64,000 nt of DNA from Diogma glabrata (Eukaryota > Arthropoda > Insecta > Diptera > Cylindrotomidae). The position numbers and the translations under genes are program-made. The notes beneath the pieces are model-generated. The model was not told the origin of the DNA and ran no database searches. It saw only the letters and a list, made by a program, of their open reading frames with translations. Of the stretch, positions 35,001 through 45,653 are shown piece after piece (position 1 is the stretch's first letter; the number at the start of each line of letters is the position of its first letter). The stretch lies in contig OY856188.1 of assembly GCA_963693315.1 (NCBI GenBank), positions 103,480,462-103,544,461 on the forward strand. The letters run 5' to 3'.

Positions 35001-36155
35001 ATTCTCGAATGAAGATATATAGTCCAGTAACTTTGTCGCCTGAGAGTATGGAGTAGTATGCGTCAAGTCCGGTAGTTCTGATTTTTTGCAGACTTGTTTA
35101 TGATGTTGGTCTAATGAATAATCCAAGTTTGTGACCTCGAGCGTCGAACGCAACTTTTCAAGTAAAGAAAGAAAGTAAAACAGGCAATCAAATTCGCAAT
35201 AAATTTGTAAGTAAGAAATTAATTTAATATTCAAAATTTAATTTTTTATCTGAATTTACTACTGAGATTAACTAAATCTTTAATTTTTTACGAAAGCCAA
35301 TGCCTTTTGCTTTTATAATTTCATTGCAAAAGTTTCGTGATAGCATTTTTCAATTTATGCCAAGGCCCCGCATAATAAATCTATGTTTTAAAAAAATTCT
35401 AGTATCGGTATTTCCTATAAATATAAAAATAATATAATTCTGCATTTTATTTCTTTGTATGTAAACGTAGATTTGCCAAATTTGTAACAAAAGTATTGCG
35501 GGGGAAAGGTCATTTCAAATCCATACAAATATTCATACACGTGAACATTTGTTAGATTGCTCTAAATGTGATATGAAGTTCGCACGGAATTGCAATTTGG
35601 TTCAACATTTAAAGTTTCATTCAAAACAGGTAAGATTTTATAAAATTTGGTATAGCGGTAGAACATTTTAAACAGCTGCCTGAAGTTCCCAATTTATTTG
35701 CTCACAAAGTATTTTTAAGTATTTTAACCATCGACTTAATATTTGTTTTTTATAGGAAGCTTCAGAGACCACTTCAAACAAATCAAAAACATTGCAAGAA
35801 AAATCAACTGATGAAGACAATATTATAAATGGGGAGATGTTTGATTTGACACACAAATTTAAAGCTGAAATAGAAGAGGTAAAGAAATTTTCTAATAAGT
35901 CATTAATCTAAGCACTCTGATCTTTTCTAGTGATCAGTAAGTATTATCCATGTAGCAATCCGATTTGCAATATTTTGTTCGATCATTAATTTTACCCTTG
36001 TTTCACGAATTGGAGTTGGATTGGACATTATTTGTATAGCCTTTAATTTTTTTTTACAGGAGGTTGTTATTGAAGAAACAGATAATACAATTGAACCATA
36101 TAATAAATATTCATGCGAATCGATTTGTAAAGAAGAGCTGATTATATCTGACTAG
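32092..36155 (+). CDS. C2H2 zinc-finger gene copy B (possible full model)
   Basis: Exons in order: 32092-32124 (ATG, MKSKQDKQNEN), 32337-32412 (76 nt), 33484-33678 (195), 33733-33822 (90), about 35168-35206, 35471-35629 (159), 35756-35878 (123) and 36060-36155 (96, TAG). All but the second are multiples of three and join at phase 0. The 195-nt exon holds two fingers, the first with Trp for its first Cys (WTNCNKLF), the second intact (CAKCDGCF). The 90-nt exon has CELCNASF but Asn for the last His. The 159-nt exon holds two intact fingers. The last three exons closely match copy A. The 76-nt exon needs a one-base change to stay open, so the gene may be damaged at its 5' end. An antisense LINE fragment lies in the second intron. 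Confidence 0.55.
32418..32452. repeat. TATATGGT tandem repeat
   Basis: About four 10-bp units of TATGGTTATA just after a splice donor in the zinc-finger copy B intron. Confidence 0.8.
32500..33290 (-). pseudogene. RTE-like LINE fragment, antisense in a zinc-finger intron
   Basis: Read on the minus strand, 33010-32880 gives KIEFVITKKDTDMDLQGAD then DHVLLATELR, the end of a LINE endonuclease. After a deletion, 32813-32640 matches at the nucleotide level the RT stretch of the plus-strand element at 3260-3420 (TTTCGGCAAGG, GATGCACTTTT, GAGAGTTCAAC, CGACTCTCTCGAACG). So this is the same family, with most of the linker lost. Confidence 0.7.
33823..35167. other. Intronic DNA of copy B with a TATCGATA-rich patch
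   Basis: Between 34300 and 34440 ATATCGA or TCGATAT words occur about ten times. Several are close to TATCGATA, the DREF/BEAF-type binding word known from flies. Frames on both strands there follow from the repeated words. The left edge of the A/B duplication lies near 35165. Confidence 0.45.
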
Positions 36156-37389
36156 GGGATTTGATTTCAACAAGCAGTCAAAACAACTATCGAACCTGGT
36201 ATACAATTCAAAAGTAAAATGGAATGAGATCATAATCGCATAATCATAATATATATATTTAACTGATTTTTTTCAACTAAAGCAATGTTGGTGCATATCA
36301 TATATTTGTCAGCCCAATTTGCCTTTTAAATGTGACTTCCTGTACAGGATTCGATTCAAATGAAAATTATGTTGTTGAATGTTATTTTTTGTGTTCAAAG
36401 GGAGTCTGTTTTCGTTTCCCACGAGAATGGCAAAAGTCGAAACTACCTCAGACCTTACGAAATCATTTCATCTGAACAATGTGTGGTTGCTACGCCAAAA
36501 ACAGTTGGTACAACATATCGGTGACAATATTAACGATTCTTTTTGAGAACTTTAATCAAACATTGGAAAAAAAGTTTCTTTAATTACACTAGTTTAAAAG
36601 AAAAATCTCCCTAAATAATACCCAACTTTTTCTATAGATTTTGACCTGCTGAACGCGAACATCATATTCATTTTTTTAGGTTAGCTCTTGTTTTTGAGAT
36701 ATTTGCGAAAAACCAATTTTTTCGGTGAACAAAATGGTTATTCAGGTTTTTGGATCGTATATTTTACAAAACAAACAAGTTTAATATATTAATGAAATAG
36801 TGCATAGTAGAAATACTATCTTTTGTTTGAAAAAATCCATCAAGGATTCTGGAAGTTATACTGGAAAAAAGTTGAAAAAAAATCACAAATTTATGTTTTT
36901 TTTAAATTTTTCTATATTCAACGCCATAAATTTTGAACAAACAAAGATTGTAAATTTGTTTAATTTCCTGAAACCTACAGTTGATTCAATATCATTTCTT
37001 TTAAGTTAAAAACACGGAATTTTGATGCAGGTTGCACCAAGTTATTCAGGTTTTTCCAAAAAAAGTCAAAACTCAAAATTTGGAAAAAAAAATTTTTAGT
37101 GAGAATAATTTAAATTCTGCAACATAATTGATTTATATATGAGTTATCATACAGATTTTTGAGTTAAAATTGCGCGTTATGGTCAAAACCTGGTCGTAAC
37201 ACAACGGTTAAACGTTAAATTAAGATTTTCTCTATTGTACCATCTTGAATGTGTTGAGTTGCAGTTGACATTATTATTTTTCGGCATCCACGGTTTATCT
37301 TCATTCAGTTTTATGCCAAAGTAATGAAGGTATGCAATTCTTATATATGGAGTGTATTACACATTTATTACAAATTGTAGTCTTCCTTC
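36156..37389. other. Duplicated flank of copy B, then unassigned DNA
   Basis: 36156-36525 matches two separated blocks next to copy A (8143-8225 and 11930-12215), so it represents the undisturbed arrangement. From 36530 to 37389 no feature was recognised. Confidence 0.6.
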
Positions 37390-37394
37390 TTTCT

Positions 37395-37674
37395 TGTTGT
37401 AATATTTCTATTTCTAAATATTTATTTATTTTATGTTATTTCACATACAGCTATAACAGTTTATTTTGTAATTTTACTGAAACAATATTTACTTCACAAA
37501 AACTAAAACGTGACTGACAAAACTTGAACAAAAACATATATTACATAAAAAATAAAAATTCTAGATCTTTCTTTTTTATTGTTCTATTTAAGCTATACAA
37601 AAAAATGTTTTATACTAATTAAAGTTATACATTGTTACCAACATAATGAGTAATGTGAGATTACACTAACAACA
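37395..37674 (-). repeat. Copia element 3' LTR
   Basis: 280 bp, with TGTTGT/ACAACA ends, nearly identical to 40234-40513. The polypurine tract GGAGGGG (minus strand) lies next to it at 37675-37681. TTTCT at 37390-37394 is the left target duplication. Confidence 0.9.
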
Positions 37675-37699
37675 CCCCTCCATAATCCTATTACTCATT

Positions 37700-39334
37700 C
37701 AATGAGTAATAGGTTCAATATTGAGCATATTTCTAAACCTACTAAATTTAACGTTCGCCATCGGTTTTGTGAATATAGCTTCTAGTTGTTCGTTTGACTG
37801 TAAATAATTCAAGTTTATCTTGTTTTCCATAACTTTATGCCGAATAAAATGATATTGCAGTTCTATATGTTTCGATCTCTTTGTTTCTAGTTGTTCTGCG
37901 ATATATTAAGCCTTAGCCTTGATTATCAACATATAAAATAAATGATTCACTACCATCTGAAAACTTAAATTCATCCAATAATCTTTTTAGCCATCCCCCT
38001 TCTTGTGCTGTTTTACTTAAGGCAACATACTCAGCTCCGGTTGCCGATAGACTCACGGTACTTTGCTTCGCTGTTTTCCAAGATAATAGATTTTCGTGTG
38101 ATTTAAAGCAATAACGAGTTGTGCTTCTCCGGTCTTCTAGTTCACCCCAACTTGCATCTGAATAACCGTGTAATGGTAAGAATTCTTTTGATTTCTTGTT
38201 CTCTGCATCATAAAATCTAAAACCAATAACAGCACCACCAACTAATTTCATTTTTACTAGACGAGGTTCAAATTTACCTTTTTGTATATGTTTAGGAATG
38301 TTTACAAAACAATCCATTACGAAAGGATGCAACTTATTAAAATCTGGTATCATCTCATTATACCATGGTTCAGCTGGAGTTTTTCCTTTTTCAATTGCTG
38401 TTGTTGAACATCGAATAATTGTATATGTGGCATGTAAAATTGCTTCATCCCATAAATATTTAGGTAATTCGGAATCTAACAATTCATATCTAGCAGTATT
38501 TATCACGGATCTATTCCACCTCTCAGCAACTCCATTAAGTTCTGGTGAATAACGTATACACGTTTCAACTGTTATACCTTTTCTTGAACAATAATTAGAA
38601 AATTCTCCGCTATCATATTCTGTACCTCCATCAATTCTCAAAACTTCGATTTTTCTATCAAATTTGTTAAATACCTTCTCAGCATAATCTCTAAACGATT
38701 CATACACTTCGCTTTTATCACGTAAAATATAAACTATCGCAAAATGCGAATAATCGTCTATAAACGTTACAAAATATCTTTTACCATCGAGACTTAAATT
38801 TTTAATAGGGTCGACTACATCGCTGTGTACCTTTTGCCCACATCGTACTGCTCTTCGCCGTGTACCTTTAAATGGGGCTCTTGTTGATTTACCCATTAAA
38901 CATATTTCACAATCTTTGTTTTGATAATGACAGCTATGACCAAATTTTCTGTGTAATTCATCTTTAGCAGATGTTGCTACAATTTCAAAAGTATTCGAAT
39001 TATTAATTTTGGAAATATGGATACTTACATCATTCTTAATCTCCACAGTGTCACTATAAAAATTAATGCTGTATTTCCTTTTTGTTATTTCTTTAATTGA
39101 AATTAAATTTTTTTCCAAACCAGGAACTATTAATACATTATTTAAATATATAACGCCAGCCTCAGTATTTATTAGTAAATTTCCTTGTTGTTTACAAATT
39201 AGATGTTCACCCTTTTTAGCAATACTAATTTTTGCTAGCTTATTTAATTCTTGCACATTATCCATAAACTCAAACAACTTTTCGTTCACCATATCATTTG
39301 ATGAGCCTGAATCAAAAATAAACATTTCTGACAA
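37700..39334 (-). pseudogene. Copia pol: protease, integrase and RNase H, RT deleted
   Basis: The main frame (39334-37913, 473 residues) starts MSEMFIFDSGSSNDMV, with the protease DSG. The integrase zinc motif GHSCHYQNKDCEICLMGK and the DDE core follow (VHSDVVDPIK; VLRIDGGTEYDSGEF; SPELNGVAERWNRS). Near residue 390 it passes without a frame break into RNase H (HGYSDASWGELEDRR, LYVDNQG), so a deletion took the whole reverse transcriptase in frame. A stop at 37913 is followed in another frame by IELQYHFIRHKV and ends near 37708, a normal copia C-terminus. Confidence 0.85.
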
Positions 39335-39439
39335 TTAATTATTCACAGCATTACATTCGCTTTTTAAAACTTCACAATTAAAATTAATTACATTCGATTC
39401 AGCTGCATTACTATAACGACCTTAATTATTTCTGGAACT

Positions 39440-40177
39440 TTAATTTCTACTATTCGTATTTCTACAATATTTACTTGTATGTCCAAATTTATCACACTTA
39501 TAACATCTGACATTTTTCATTTGAGGACAATCTCTTATCATGTGTTCACCTTTACACTTATAGCACTGTAAACTTGATCTAAATGCACCATTGCCACTAA
39601 CTTGTGAAGAATTTCGTTCGTTTAATTTTATTTCTTCCTTTCTTAGTAATCTACTTGTTAAATTATTTAAATTCCTCTCAGCTGCTGCTGAGCTTTCCCA
39701 AGCCGTCCTAAAATTGTAGAAAGCTGACAGTAAACTTGAAATGATTTTATTTATTACTAAAGTTTCACTAATATCTTCGCCTTGCGCTTTAATTTGCGCC
39801 AAAATGGTTTCAATGTTTGCTAAAAATTCAGCTACACTGCTTGTGAATTCTTACTTTAAAAATTTTTGCATTAGAAACTGTAAATGCGTTTCGTCCTTTT
39901 GTTGATACAACGAACACAATTGTTCATATATCTTTTTAGGTGTATCACAATTTAAAATATGTCTTAATTCACTAGGTTCTAACGAACTAATTAGAATCCT
40001 TTTCGCTTTACCAGTCCTTAAATTATAATCACTTTTATTATTTTCTTCAACAGGTTGAACTTCTTTTCCAACCACAATATTCCATGCGTTTATACTCTCT
40101 AGTAACGCCCTTACTTGAAAGCACCATATTTCGAATCCATATTTCTTAATACTTATAACTTTGATTTCCTCCATCAC
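39440..40177 (-). pseudogene. Copia gag (two frames)
   Basis: The upstream frame (40177-39851) begins MMEEIKVISIKKYGFEIW with the usual copia gag fold. After stops near 39850 a second frame (39802-39440) continues to two CCHC zinc knuckles (CYKCKGEHMIRDC, CYKCDKFGHTSKYC). The knuckles bind RNA in the particle. Stops at 39850 and 39440 mark decay or sequencing error; protease begins in another frame at 39334. Confidence 0.8.
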
Positions 40178-40233
40178 TTATTTTTAACACTTATAACTTT
40201 AATTACTGAATCACAATACCTGGGCACATAACC

Positions 40234-40513
40234 TGTTGTAATATTTCTATTTCTAAATATTTATTTATTTTATTTTATTTCACATACAGCCATAACAATT
40301 TATTTTGTAATTTTACTGAAACAATATTTACTTCACAAAAACAAAAACGTGACTGACAAAACTTGAACAAAAACATATGTTATATTAAAATTGAAAATTC
40401 TAGATCTTTCTTTCTTATTGTTCTATTTAGACTATACAAAAAAATGTTTTATACTAATTAAAGTTATACATTGTTACCAACATAATGAGTAATGTAGTTT
40501 TACACTAACAACA
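40234..40513 (-). repeat. Copia element 5' LTR
   Basis: Near-identical to 37395-37674; right target duplication TTTCT at 40514-40518. Confidence 0.9.
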
Positions 40514-40789
40514 TTTCTCCAGGTTCTTCAAAAAAGATAAAACTTCCAGAGGATGATCTTAGTGTTCCAGATTTATTTAATAACAAATTTTCACATATGT
40601 TTCTTTTATTTACTAATTAACATTTTGGAGAAATCAAATATTTTTATATAACAAAACTCAAAACTTAGTAACAATGTTTCTTTTGTACTATAAATTCAAA
40701 TTGGTTTTTGTTTTAGCAATGTTAAATTTTAATAAAGAACCGTGCTCGATAAATATACCATTGTTGAACTGATACTTAACAAGAATATT

Positions 40790-41278
40790 AAGTAGAATAT
40801 TCGTCCCTGTATGGAGTACTGTTGTCAAGTTTGGGGTGCTGCCTCTGTTTCCATCTTGGCCCTCGTGGACTCTGTTCAAAAGCGGGCTATACGAATTGTG
40901 GCTGATCGAGCTTTGACATCAAAACTTGATTCCCTACAATCAGCGGCATCATGCCTCAAACTTATTCTTACCCCCGTTCCACACGGCAATCGGCTACCGC
41001 AACCAGTAAAACGGTAAAGATCCCGCGCTGCCAGTAGGCAGATCGCAGAGAGACTTCTTTGTCCGAACTGCGTACAAATGTAATAGTTTGCCGGAACCCT
41101 TAGTCTTAGGTGGCTTTAACCCGCAGAGGTTTAAAGAAAGCGTTAATCAACACCTTAGAACGCCAGTTGTTGTGGGACCCAGGTCTAGACCTAGGTCTTA
41201 AAAGGTATTTATGTGTTGTTGTGACACATTTTCTAAACCCTATTACACAACACATTTTATTAAAAAAAAAAAAAAAGA
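40790..41278 (+). mobile_element. Jockey-like LINE 3' end with poly(A) tail
   Basis: The plus-strand frames give RPCMEYCCQVWGA, SVQKRAIRIV and further on ALTRRGLKKALINTLER, the C-terminus of a jockey-type RT. The 3' end (AGGTATTTATGTGTTGTTGTGACACA) and the poly(A) at 41263-41276 match the copies at 1690 and 29640. The tail abuts a truncated gypsy LTR, so this LINE either inserted there or was joined to it later. Confidence 0.8.
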
Positions 41279-41420
41279 CAATTGACACACCTATAATCGT
41301 TTTTTGTTATATATCGATCGTGATAATAGAATTGTTGTCCGATTTATCGAGTGCCATTTATCGAGTAGGGTTGTACAGAAAAAGTTACAAAAAAAATTCG
41401 TTAATAATTGGGATGTTACA
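41279..41420 (-). repeat. Partial gypsy LTR
   Basis: Minus-strand TGTAACATCCC at 41420 follows a polypurine-like AAAATGGGGAGA (41421-41435), as expected for the start of a 3' LTR. It ends abruptly at the LINE poly(A) tail near 41278. CGATAAATGGCACTCGATAAAT words lie within. Confidence 0.6.
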
Positions 41421-41476
41421 ATCTCCCCATTTTAGTCCATCTAACGCCCCGTAGATAAACTTAACACTCGGTTTCG

Positions 41477-42025
41477 TTAGTCTTTTAAATGCTTAGGATG
41501 ACCTCGATTCCTTTTCCGGCGGGTAGGTTGTTTCTTGGCATCACCAATATAAGGTGTAATCTGCGATACATGATATTTTCCTACGGATATTCCTCGGTTT
41601 ATTGGATCCTCAATCTCATAGCTTACTGGAGAAATTATTTTTAAAATCGTGTATGGTCCATCTCTTCTGGGGGCCAATTTTGAAGTAAAATGTTTCGACG
41701 CATCACTTAGGAAATGACTTTTAATCAGAATCATATCTCCCACTTGGTAGTCGGGAGCAGGCTGGCGATGTTGATCAGCATACTTCTTATGCCGTAACTG
41801 TATTTTCTCAAAATTATCTCGGGCATCTCTTAAAGTGCTGGACATTTTCTTTAAGTAAGGTGTGATCTCTGCCACAAATGTATCGGATTGAAGAATCGGT
41901 CGTAAATTATATAAAACATCTTCTGCGGTACTCAATTCCCGACCAAAATTCAATTAAGCAGGAGTTTGTTTGGTGCTGTACGTGATAACGGTGTGATGCA
42001 AAATAGGTGCAGTGGTTGCTGCAAT
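41477..42025 (-). pseudogene. Gypsy integrase C-terminal fragment
   Basis: The minus-strand frame at 41953-41477 reads NFGRELSTAEDVLYNLRP, then YQVGDMILIKSHFLSDASKH, KLAPRRDGPYTILK and YHVSQITPYIG, the C-terminal part and chromatin-binding tail of a gypsy integrase. Before it, in another frame up to about 42025, IAATTAPILHHTVIT and STKQTPA continue the same protein. A two-base loss near 41955 joins the frames. It cuts off the env frame of the neighbouring element. Confidence 0.75.
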
Positions 42026-43406
42026 TTACTTTCTTTTTTGCATAATATTTATAAATTAAAATGATTATTATTATTAATATGATTATCAAAGTTAAGGTTA
42101 ATCCAGAGTATGTTATTAATTTATGAATTTTCACCATTTTTATTTCATGTGTATTTTCTACTGTTTTTATTCTTAAATCTTTAAAATTCAATAATGTTTT
42201 ATTTTCTGTTTTGTAATTTAAAATTGGTATAAAATATTTGTTATTAATTACGTTAATTTCATTATAAAAATTTTGATTATTTATTTTTATGCCACAGTTA
42301 TAAAATTTTATTAAGTAGTTTCCATTTAATATATAGTTTCTATCGTCACAATTTGACGTAAGGTTTGTCTTATTAGCTAATTGTATTATAATACTACTTT
42401 CATCAATATTAATCAATTCTGTTTCACAATTTCTTATGGTTTTACAATTCATTTTCAAAATACAATGATTTAGATCTTTTAATTGATTAACTGATTCTTT
42501 TATATTAAACTTATAATATTTATTCTTATATTCTATGCTTGTTATTATTTCATTTTCAATTATATTGCAAGTATTTGTGTTTGATAAAGGTATAATTAGT
42601 CTTTTATTTACTTTTGTCATTTGAAATGGAATTTTTATTAAAAATATTAAATGATTATTATCTGTTTTTGTATATCCTACTTTTAATTGTTTAATTTTAT
42701 TAGCATCAATCTGATAATATAAAATTTCTTCGTGTGTTAGTAAGGATGGGTGAATTATGTTAAGATTTGTTAGTATAATATTATCTTTTAAATCGTTAAT
42801 TATTTTATTAAATTCTTGAATTTTTAGTTTTATATCAAAAATAGCTAATTGGGTTAAAGTTTGATTGGATTTTTCGTTAACAAAGTTCTTTATTATATTT
42901 CTATCGCTTTTAATTGTTTCAAATAATGTATTGATTGTTTTATTAAAATTATCGTTAATTCGTATTTGTTCGTTTAAATTTGTTACTAGTTCGTTATTAT
43001 TTGATTGAATTGATTCTAAAAGTTTGTTGATAGTTTGTCTATCTTCGTCATCCATTGTTCCTGATATCCATTTGTTGAATTTACCCATAACGTTAAATAA
43101 ACCGCGTTTTCTAATACTATGATGTCCGTTTCTTAATGTAGATAAATTATCGAAAAGTTTTTCCATACTTGTTTGTAATTCGTGATTTTGGGGTAAATTT
43201 GCGACACTTATTATTATTTCCTTTAAAGTTTTATCTAATAGTTTTAAATTTATAATATGTAATGAATAATTATATGTTGTGGGTATTAATATTTCTTCTT
43301 GTTGAAGTATGGTATAACCTGAATTTGATTCAATCTTCTCTACTTGAAGTTGAGCTTGTATCGGAATTACTTGTGTTACTGTTGCTATTAGTAGAAGTAT
43401 CATCAT
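41907..43406 (-). CDS. env: Errantivirus-type envelope-like protein, 3' end replaced
   Basis: The 499-residue frame starts with a hydrophobic signal peptide (MMILLLIATVTQVIPIQAQ). A furin-like RKRG lies at residues 99-102, followed by GLFNVMGKF, as in envelope proteins of insect errantiviruses. Many N-glycosylation motifs follow. A transmembrane run (LTLTLIIILIIIIIL) lies near residues 436-455, then a KYYAKKK tail. The last roughly 40 residues are read from the joined gypsy fragment in a foreign frame, so the true C-terminus is lost near 42030. The open frame is otherwise intact although the provirus lacks replication genes. Confidence 0.8.
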   Translation of the reverse strand: MMILLLIATVTQVIPIQAQLQVEKIESNSGYTILQQEEILIPTTYNYSLHIINLKLLDKTLKEIIISVANLPQNHELQTSMEKLFDNLSTLRNGHHSIRKRGLFNVMGKFNKWISGTMDDEDRQTINKLLESIQSNNNELVTNLNEQIRINDNFNKTINTLFETIKSDRNIIKNFVNEKSNQTLTQLAIFDIKLKIQEFNKIINDLKDNIILTNLNIIHPSLLTHEEILYYQIDANKIKQLKVGYTKTDNNHLIFLIKIPFQMTKVNKRLIIPLSNTNTCNIIENEIITSIEYKNKYYKFNIKESVNQLKDLNHCILKMNCKTIRNCETELINIDESSIIIQLANKTNLTSNCDDRNYILNGNYLIKFYNCGIKINNQNFYNEINVINNKYFIPILNYKTENKTLLNFKDLRIKTVENTHEIKMVKIHKLITYSGLTLTLIIILIIIIILIYKYYAKKKVNCSNHCTYFASHRYHVQHQTNSCLIEFWSGIEYRRRCFI

Positions 43407-44010
43407 TATTTTGATCTGTAAATTGTAATGGTCGTTTAATATTTACTGGATGTACGTTGGATAAGTTATATTTTCTAAATTTGAGTTCGTCTTTATGTCT
43501 TCTTGACTTATAGTTTTTAATGTAACCCTGTTTTCTTATTTCATTATAGTTTTCTCTAACTTTATTATCTTTTTCTAAACGTTTGGTTTGTTTGTTTATA
43601 ATATTATTATAGATTTTTTCTTTATCAATTTTATTTTCTTCGACTAGATTTGGAGTAGTTTTAATTGTACTATGAATTCGATTATTATAATTTTTTATAG
43701 CTTCTAGCATTTGTAATCTAAATGTTATTGGTTGTTCTAGGTTTAAAATTCTTAATTTTTCTGTAATTGTATTGTTTAATCTTTCAACATCTGCATTACC
43801 TGTATGGCTATTAGGTTTTATTAAATGTAGTTCAATGTTTTCATTGTTCAAAAACTCTTTAATATTAATATGTTTAAATTCGTTGTCTGCGATTATTTTC
43901 TTTGGTTTTTTATGATTGAAATAAATTTTAAATTTTTCTATAAATTCTGTAAAATTTCTATGTTCGATGGGATAAGCTGTTGCGAATTTTGAAAATTTAT
44001 CAATAAACAT
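43330..44010 (-). pseudogene. Errantivirus-type integrase, N-terminus missing
   Basis: The frame starts inside the core at MFIDKFSKFATAYPIEH, so the HHCC domain and the first catalytic Asp are gone. The second Asp (KKIIADNEFKHINI) and the Glu (GNADVERLNNT) are present. A basic, Asn-rich tail follows. It overlaps the env frame by 77 bp. Just upstream (about 44011-44030) gag sequence begins, so a deletion removed protease, RT, RNase H and the start of integrase. Confidence 0.8.
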
Positions 44011-44026
44011 TATAAAAGATTGTTTC

Positions 44027-45093
44027 TTAAAAGTTTATATGTCGATGTGTATTATTTGGTTTAGGTCTAATATTATTATTAAAATTTCGGTATTGTCTTG
44101 AGTAAATAGGTAGATAATTTGGATTTATGTACCTTTGTGTTGAATTATTATTGTAATTTCGATTTTGAAATAATTCTGGGCTATTATAATTATTTCTATA
44201 AATTTCTGAATTTCTATTGTTAAAATTATTACGATGTTGATTTGAATTATTATTATTTATCGGTTCAGTATTCAATCTATTGTTATTAAAGTTAGTATTG
44301 TTAGTATGTATTATTATTTGGAAAATTATTGAAATTTCTATTTCTATTATAGAATTGATGCGGGTTATTATTATTTTGATAAAATCTTTGTTGATTAAAA
44401 TTGTTATTATTTATAAGAATGTTGTATTCATTTTTAATTATTTCATTACTGTAATAAATTTCTTTCTTTGAATAATAATTATCTAATTCGAATAAATTTT
44501 TATTTTCATCAATATGTACCGAAAATGTCGGAACAGTTTTACTTTTTAAAATTTCAACTAAATCTCTATCAATTGATTCGTAATAATACGTATCTAAATC
44601 ATCAAAATCACAAATTTCGTTACATCTACATTTAATATTATTTAATTTATTAAAAAGATCTTTAAGATTATGTACCTTTAATTCCTTTGCTGTATATGTT
44701 AATTTATGAATGGTGTCGTTGGGTCGGAAACGTATTCTAAGTTGTTCGACTACTGTGTCCCCAATTCCTTCTTTCCTCAGGTATTTGTAGTATTGATTCC
44801 CTTGCTTTACCGATGATCTTGTTATTAATTAATTTTTTCAAACAATATTGTCTCAACTGGAAATTATCATCGCCGCATAAATCTTCGACGTCTTCGATGG
44901 TTTTTAGAAATGACTTGAATCTATAATTATCTTCTCCACTAAACGGTGTTATTTCATTGAAATTTCTTATTATTTCTTGAGCACTTAAATTGAATTTTGT
45001 TCGTTCGATGTTATTTAAAATTTGTTGTTGTCCTTCAACTTGGTTGTATAAATTTTGGACTTGATTAACCAAAGCTTCCATATGTTGTTCCAT
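44027..45093 (-). pseudogene. gag: Errantivirus-type gag, frameshifted
   Basis: The first frame (45093-44737) reads MEQHMEALVNQVQNLYNQ then ITPFSGEDNYRFKSFLKTIE, typical of errantivirus gag. After a shift near 44745 the protein continues in another frame to about 44420 (LRIRFRPNDTIHKLTY), then Asn/Arg-rich low-complexity sequence to 44027 (NRNSEIYRNNYNSPELFQN). Basic Asn-rich tails replace zinc knuckles in this group. Confidence 0.7.
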
Positions 45094-45638
45094 TGTTTTT
45101 ATTCGATTTTTATCGAAAATTATATTTCTTTTTAGATTAATTTTGTTTTTAATTGCTTTAATTTTAATTTTAATTTTGTTAAATTTTATTTTCTTGTTGT
45201 AAAATAATTTTGGTTGTTTTATTGAAAAAATTTTCTTTTATTTTTGTTTCACTTATTGTTCTTTTTATTTTACTTTAAATTTTTCACTTTTAATTTATTT
45301 ACTTAATTTTGTATTAACTTTCCTATATAATAAAAATTTCTTACGTTTGTGGTAAATTTTACTCGTTCTGCTGTACTTTTTCTTGATGTTGAGTGTCTGC
45401 AATAGTTTTAATTTTGAAAACTATCTTCGTTTCTCATTTAATACACTTTCAAATTCAATTTTTTGTTTCAAATTCAAAAAGTGAGAATTATTTAATTTTG
45501 CGATCTTTGGATCGTATAAATTTGATTTTATTGCACTGATTTTTCACTTTGCAGTCTTAGGACTGTATAAATGTTCACTGCACTTTGTTCGATTTTATTT
45601 ATTTTTATCACTAATCCTTTTATCTTCAGATAATAGGA

Positions 45639-45653
45639 CTATCAACTGCGCCA
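45639..45653 (-). promoter_or_regulatory. Primer binding site of the errantivirus-like element
   Basis: Minus-strand TGGCGCAGTTGATAG, close to the serine-tRNA complementary site of gypsy-group elements, placed between the probable LTR and the gag leader. Confidence 0.65.

Larger units (their letters stand above)
37395..40513 (-). mobile_element. Ty1/copia LTR retrotransposon, internally deleted
   Basis: Both LTRs are present, with a perfect 5-bp TTTCT duplication (37390-37394, 40514-40518). The primer site next to the 5' LTR reads GGTTATGTGCCCAGG on the minus strand, the internal initiator-tRNA type used by copia. Gag, protease, integrase and RNase H are recognisable; reverse transcriptase is missing, so the copy depended on others. 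The LTRs differ at only a small number of positions, so the insertion is fairly young. Confidence 0.92.

Noticed and set aside
34890..35234. 114-residue minus-strand frame overlapping the zinc-finger copy B region
   Set aside because: It runs antisense over an exon and intron shared with copy A and shows no known domain.
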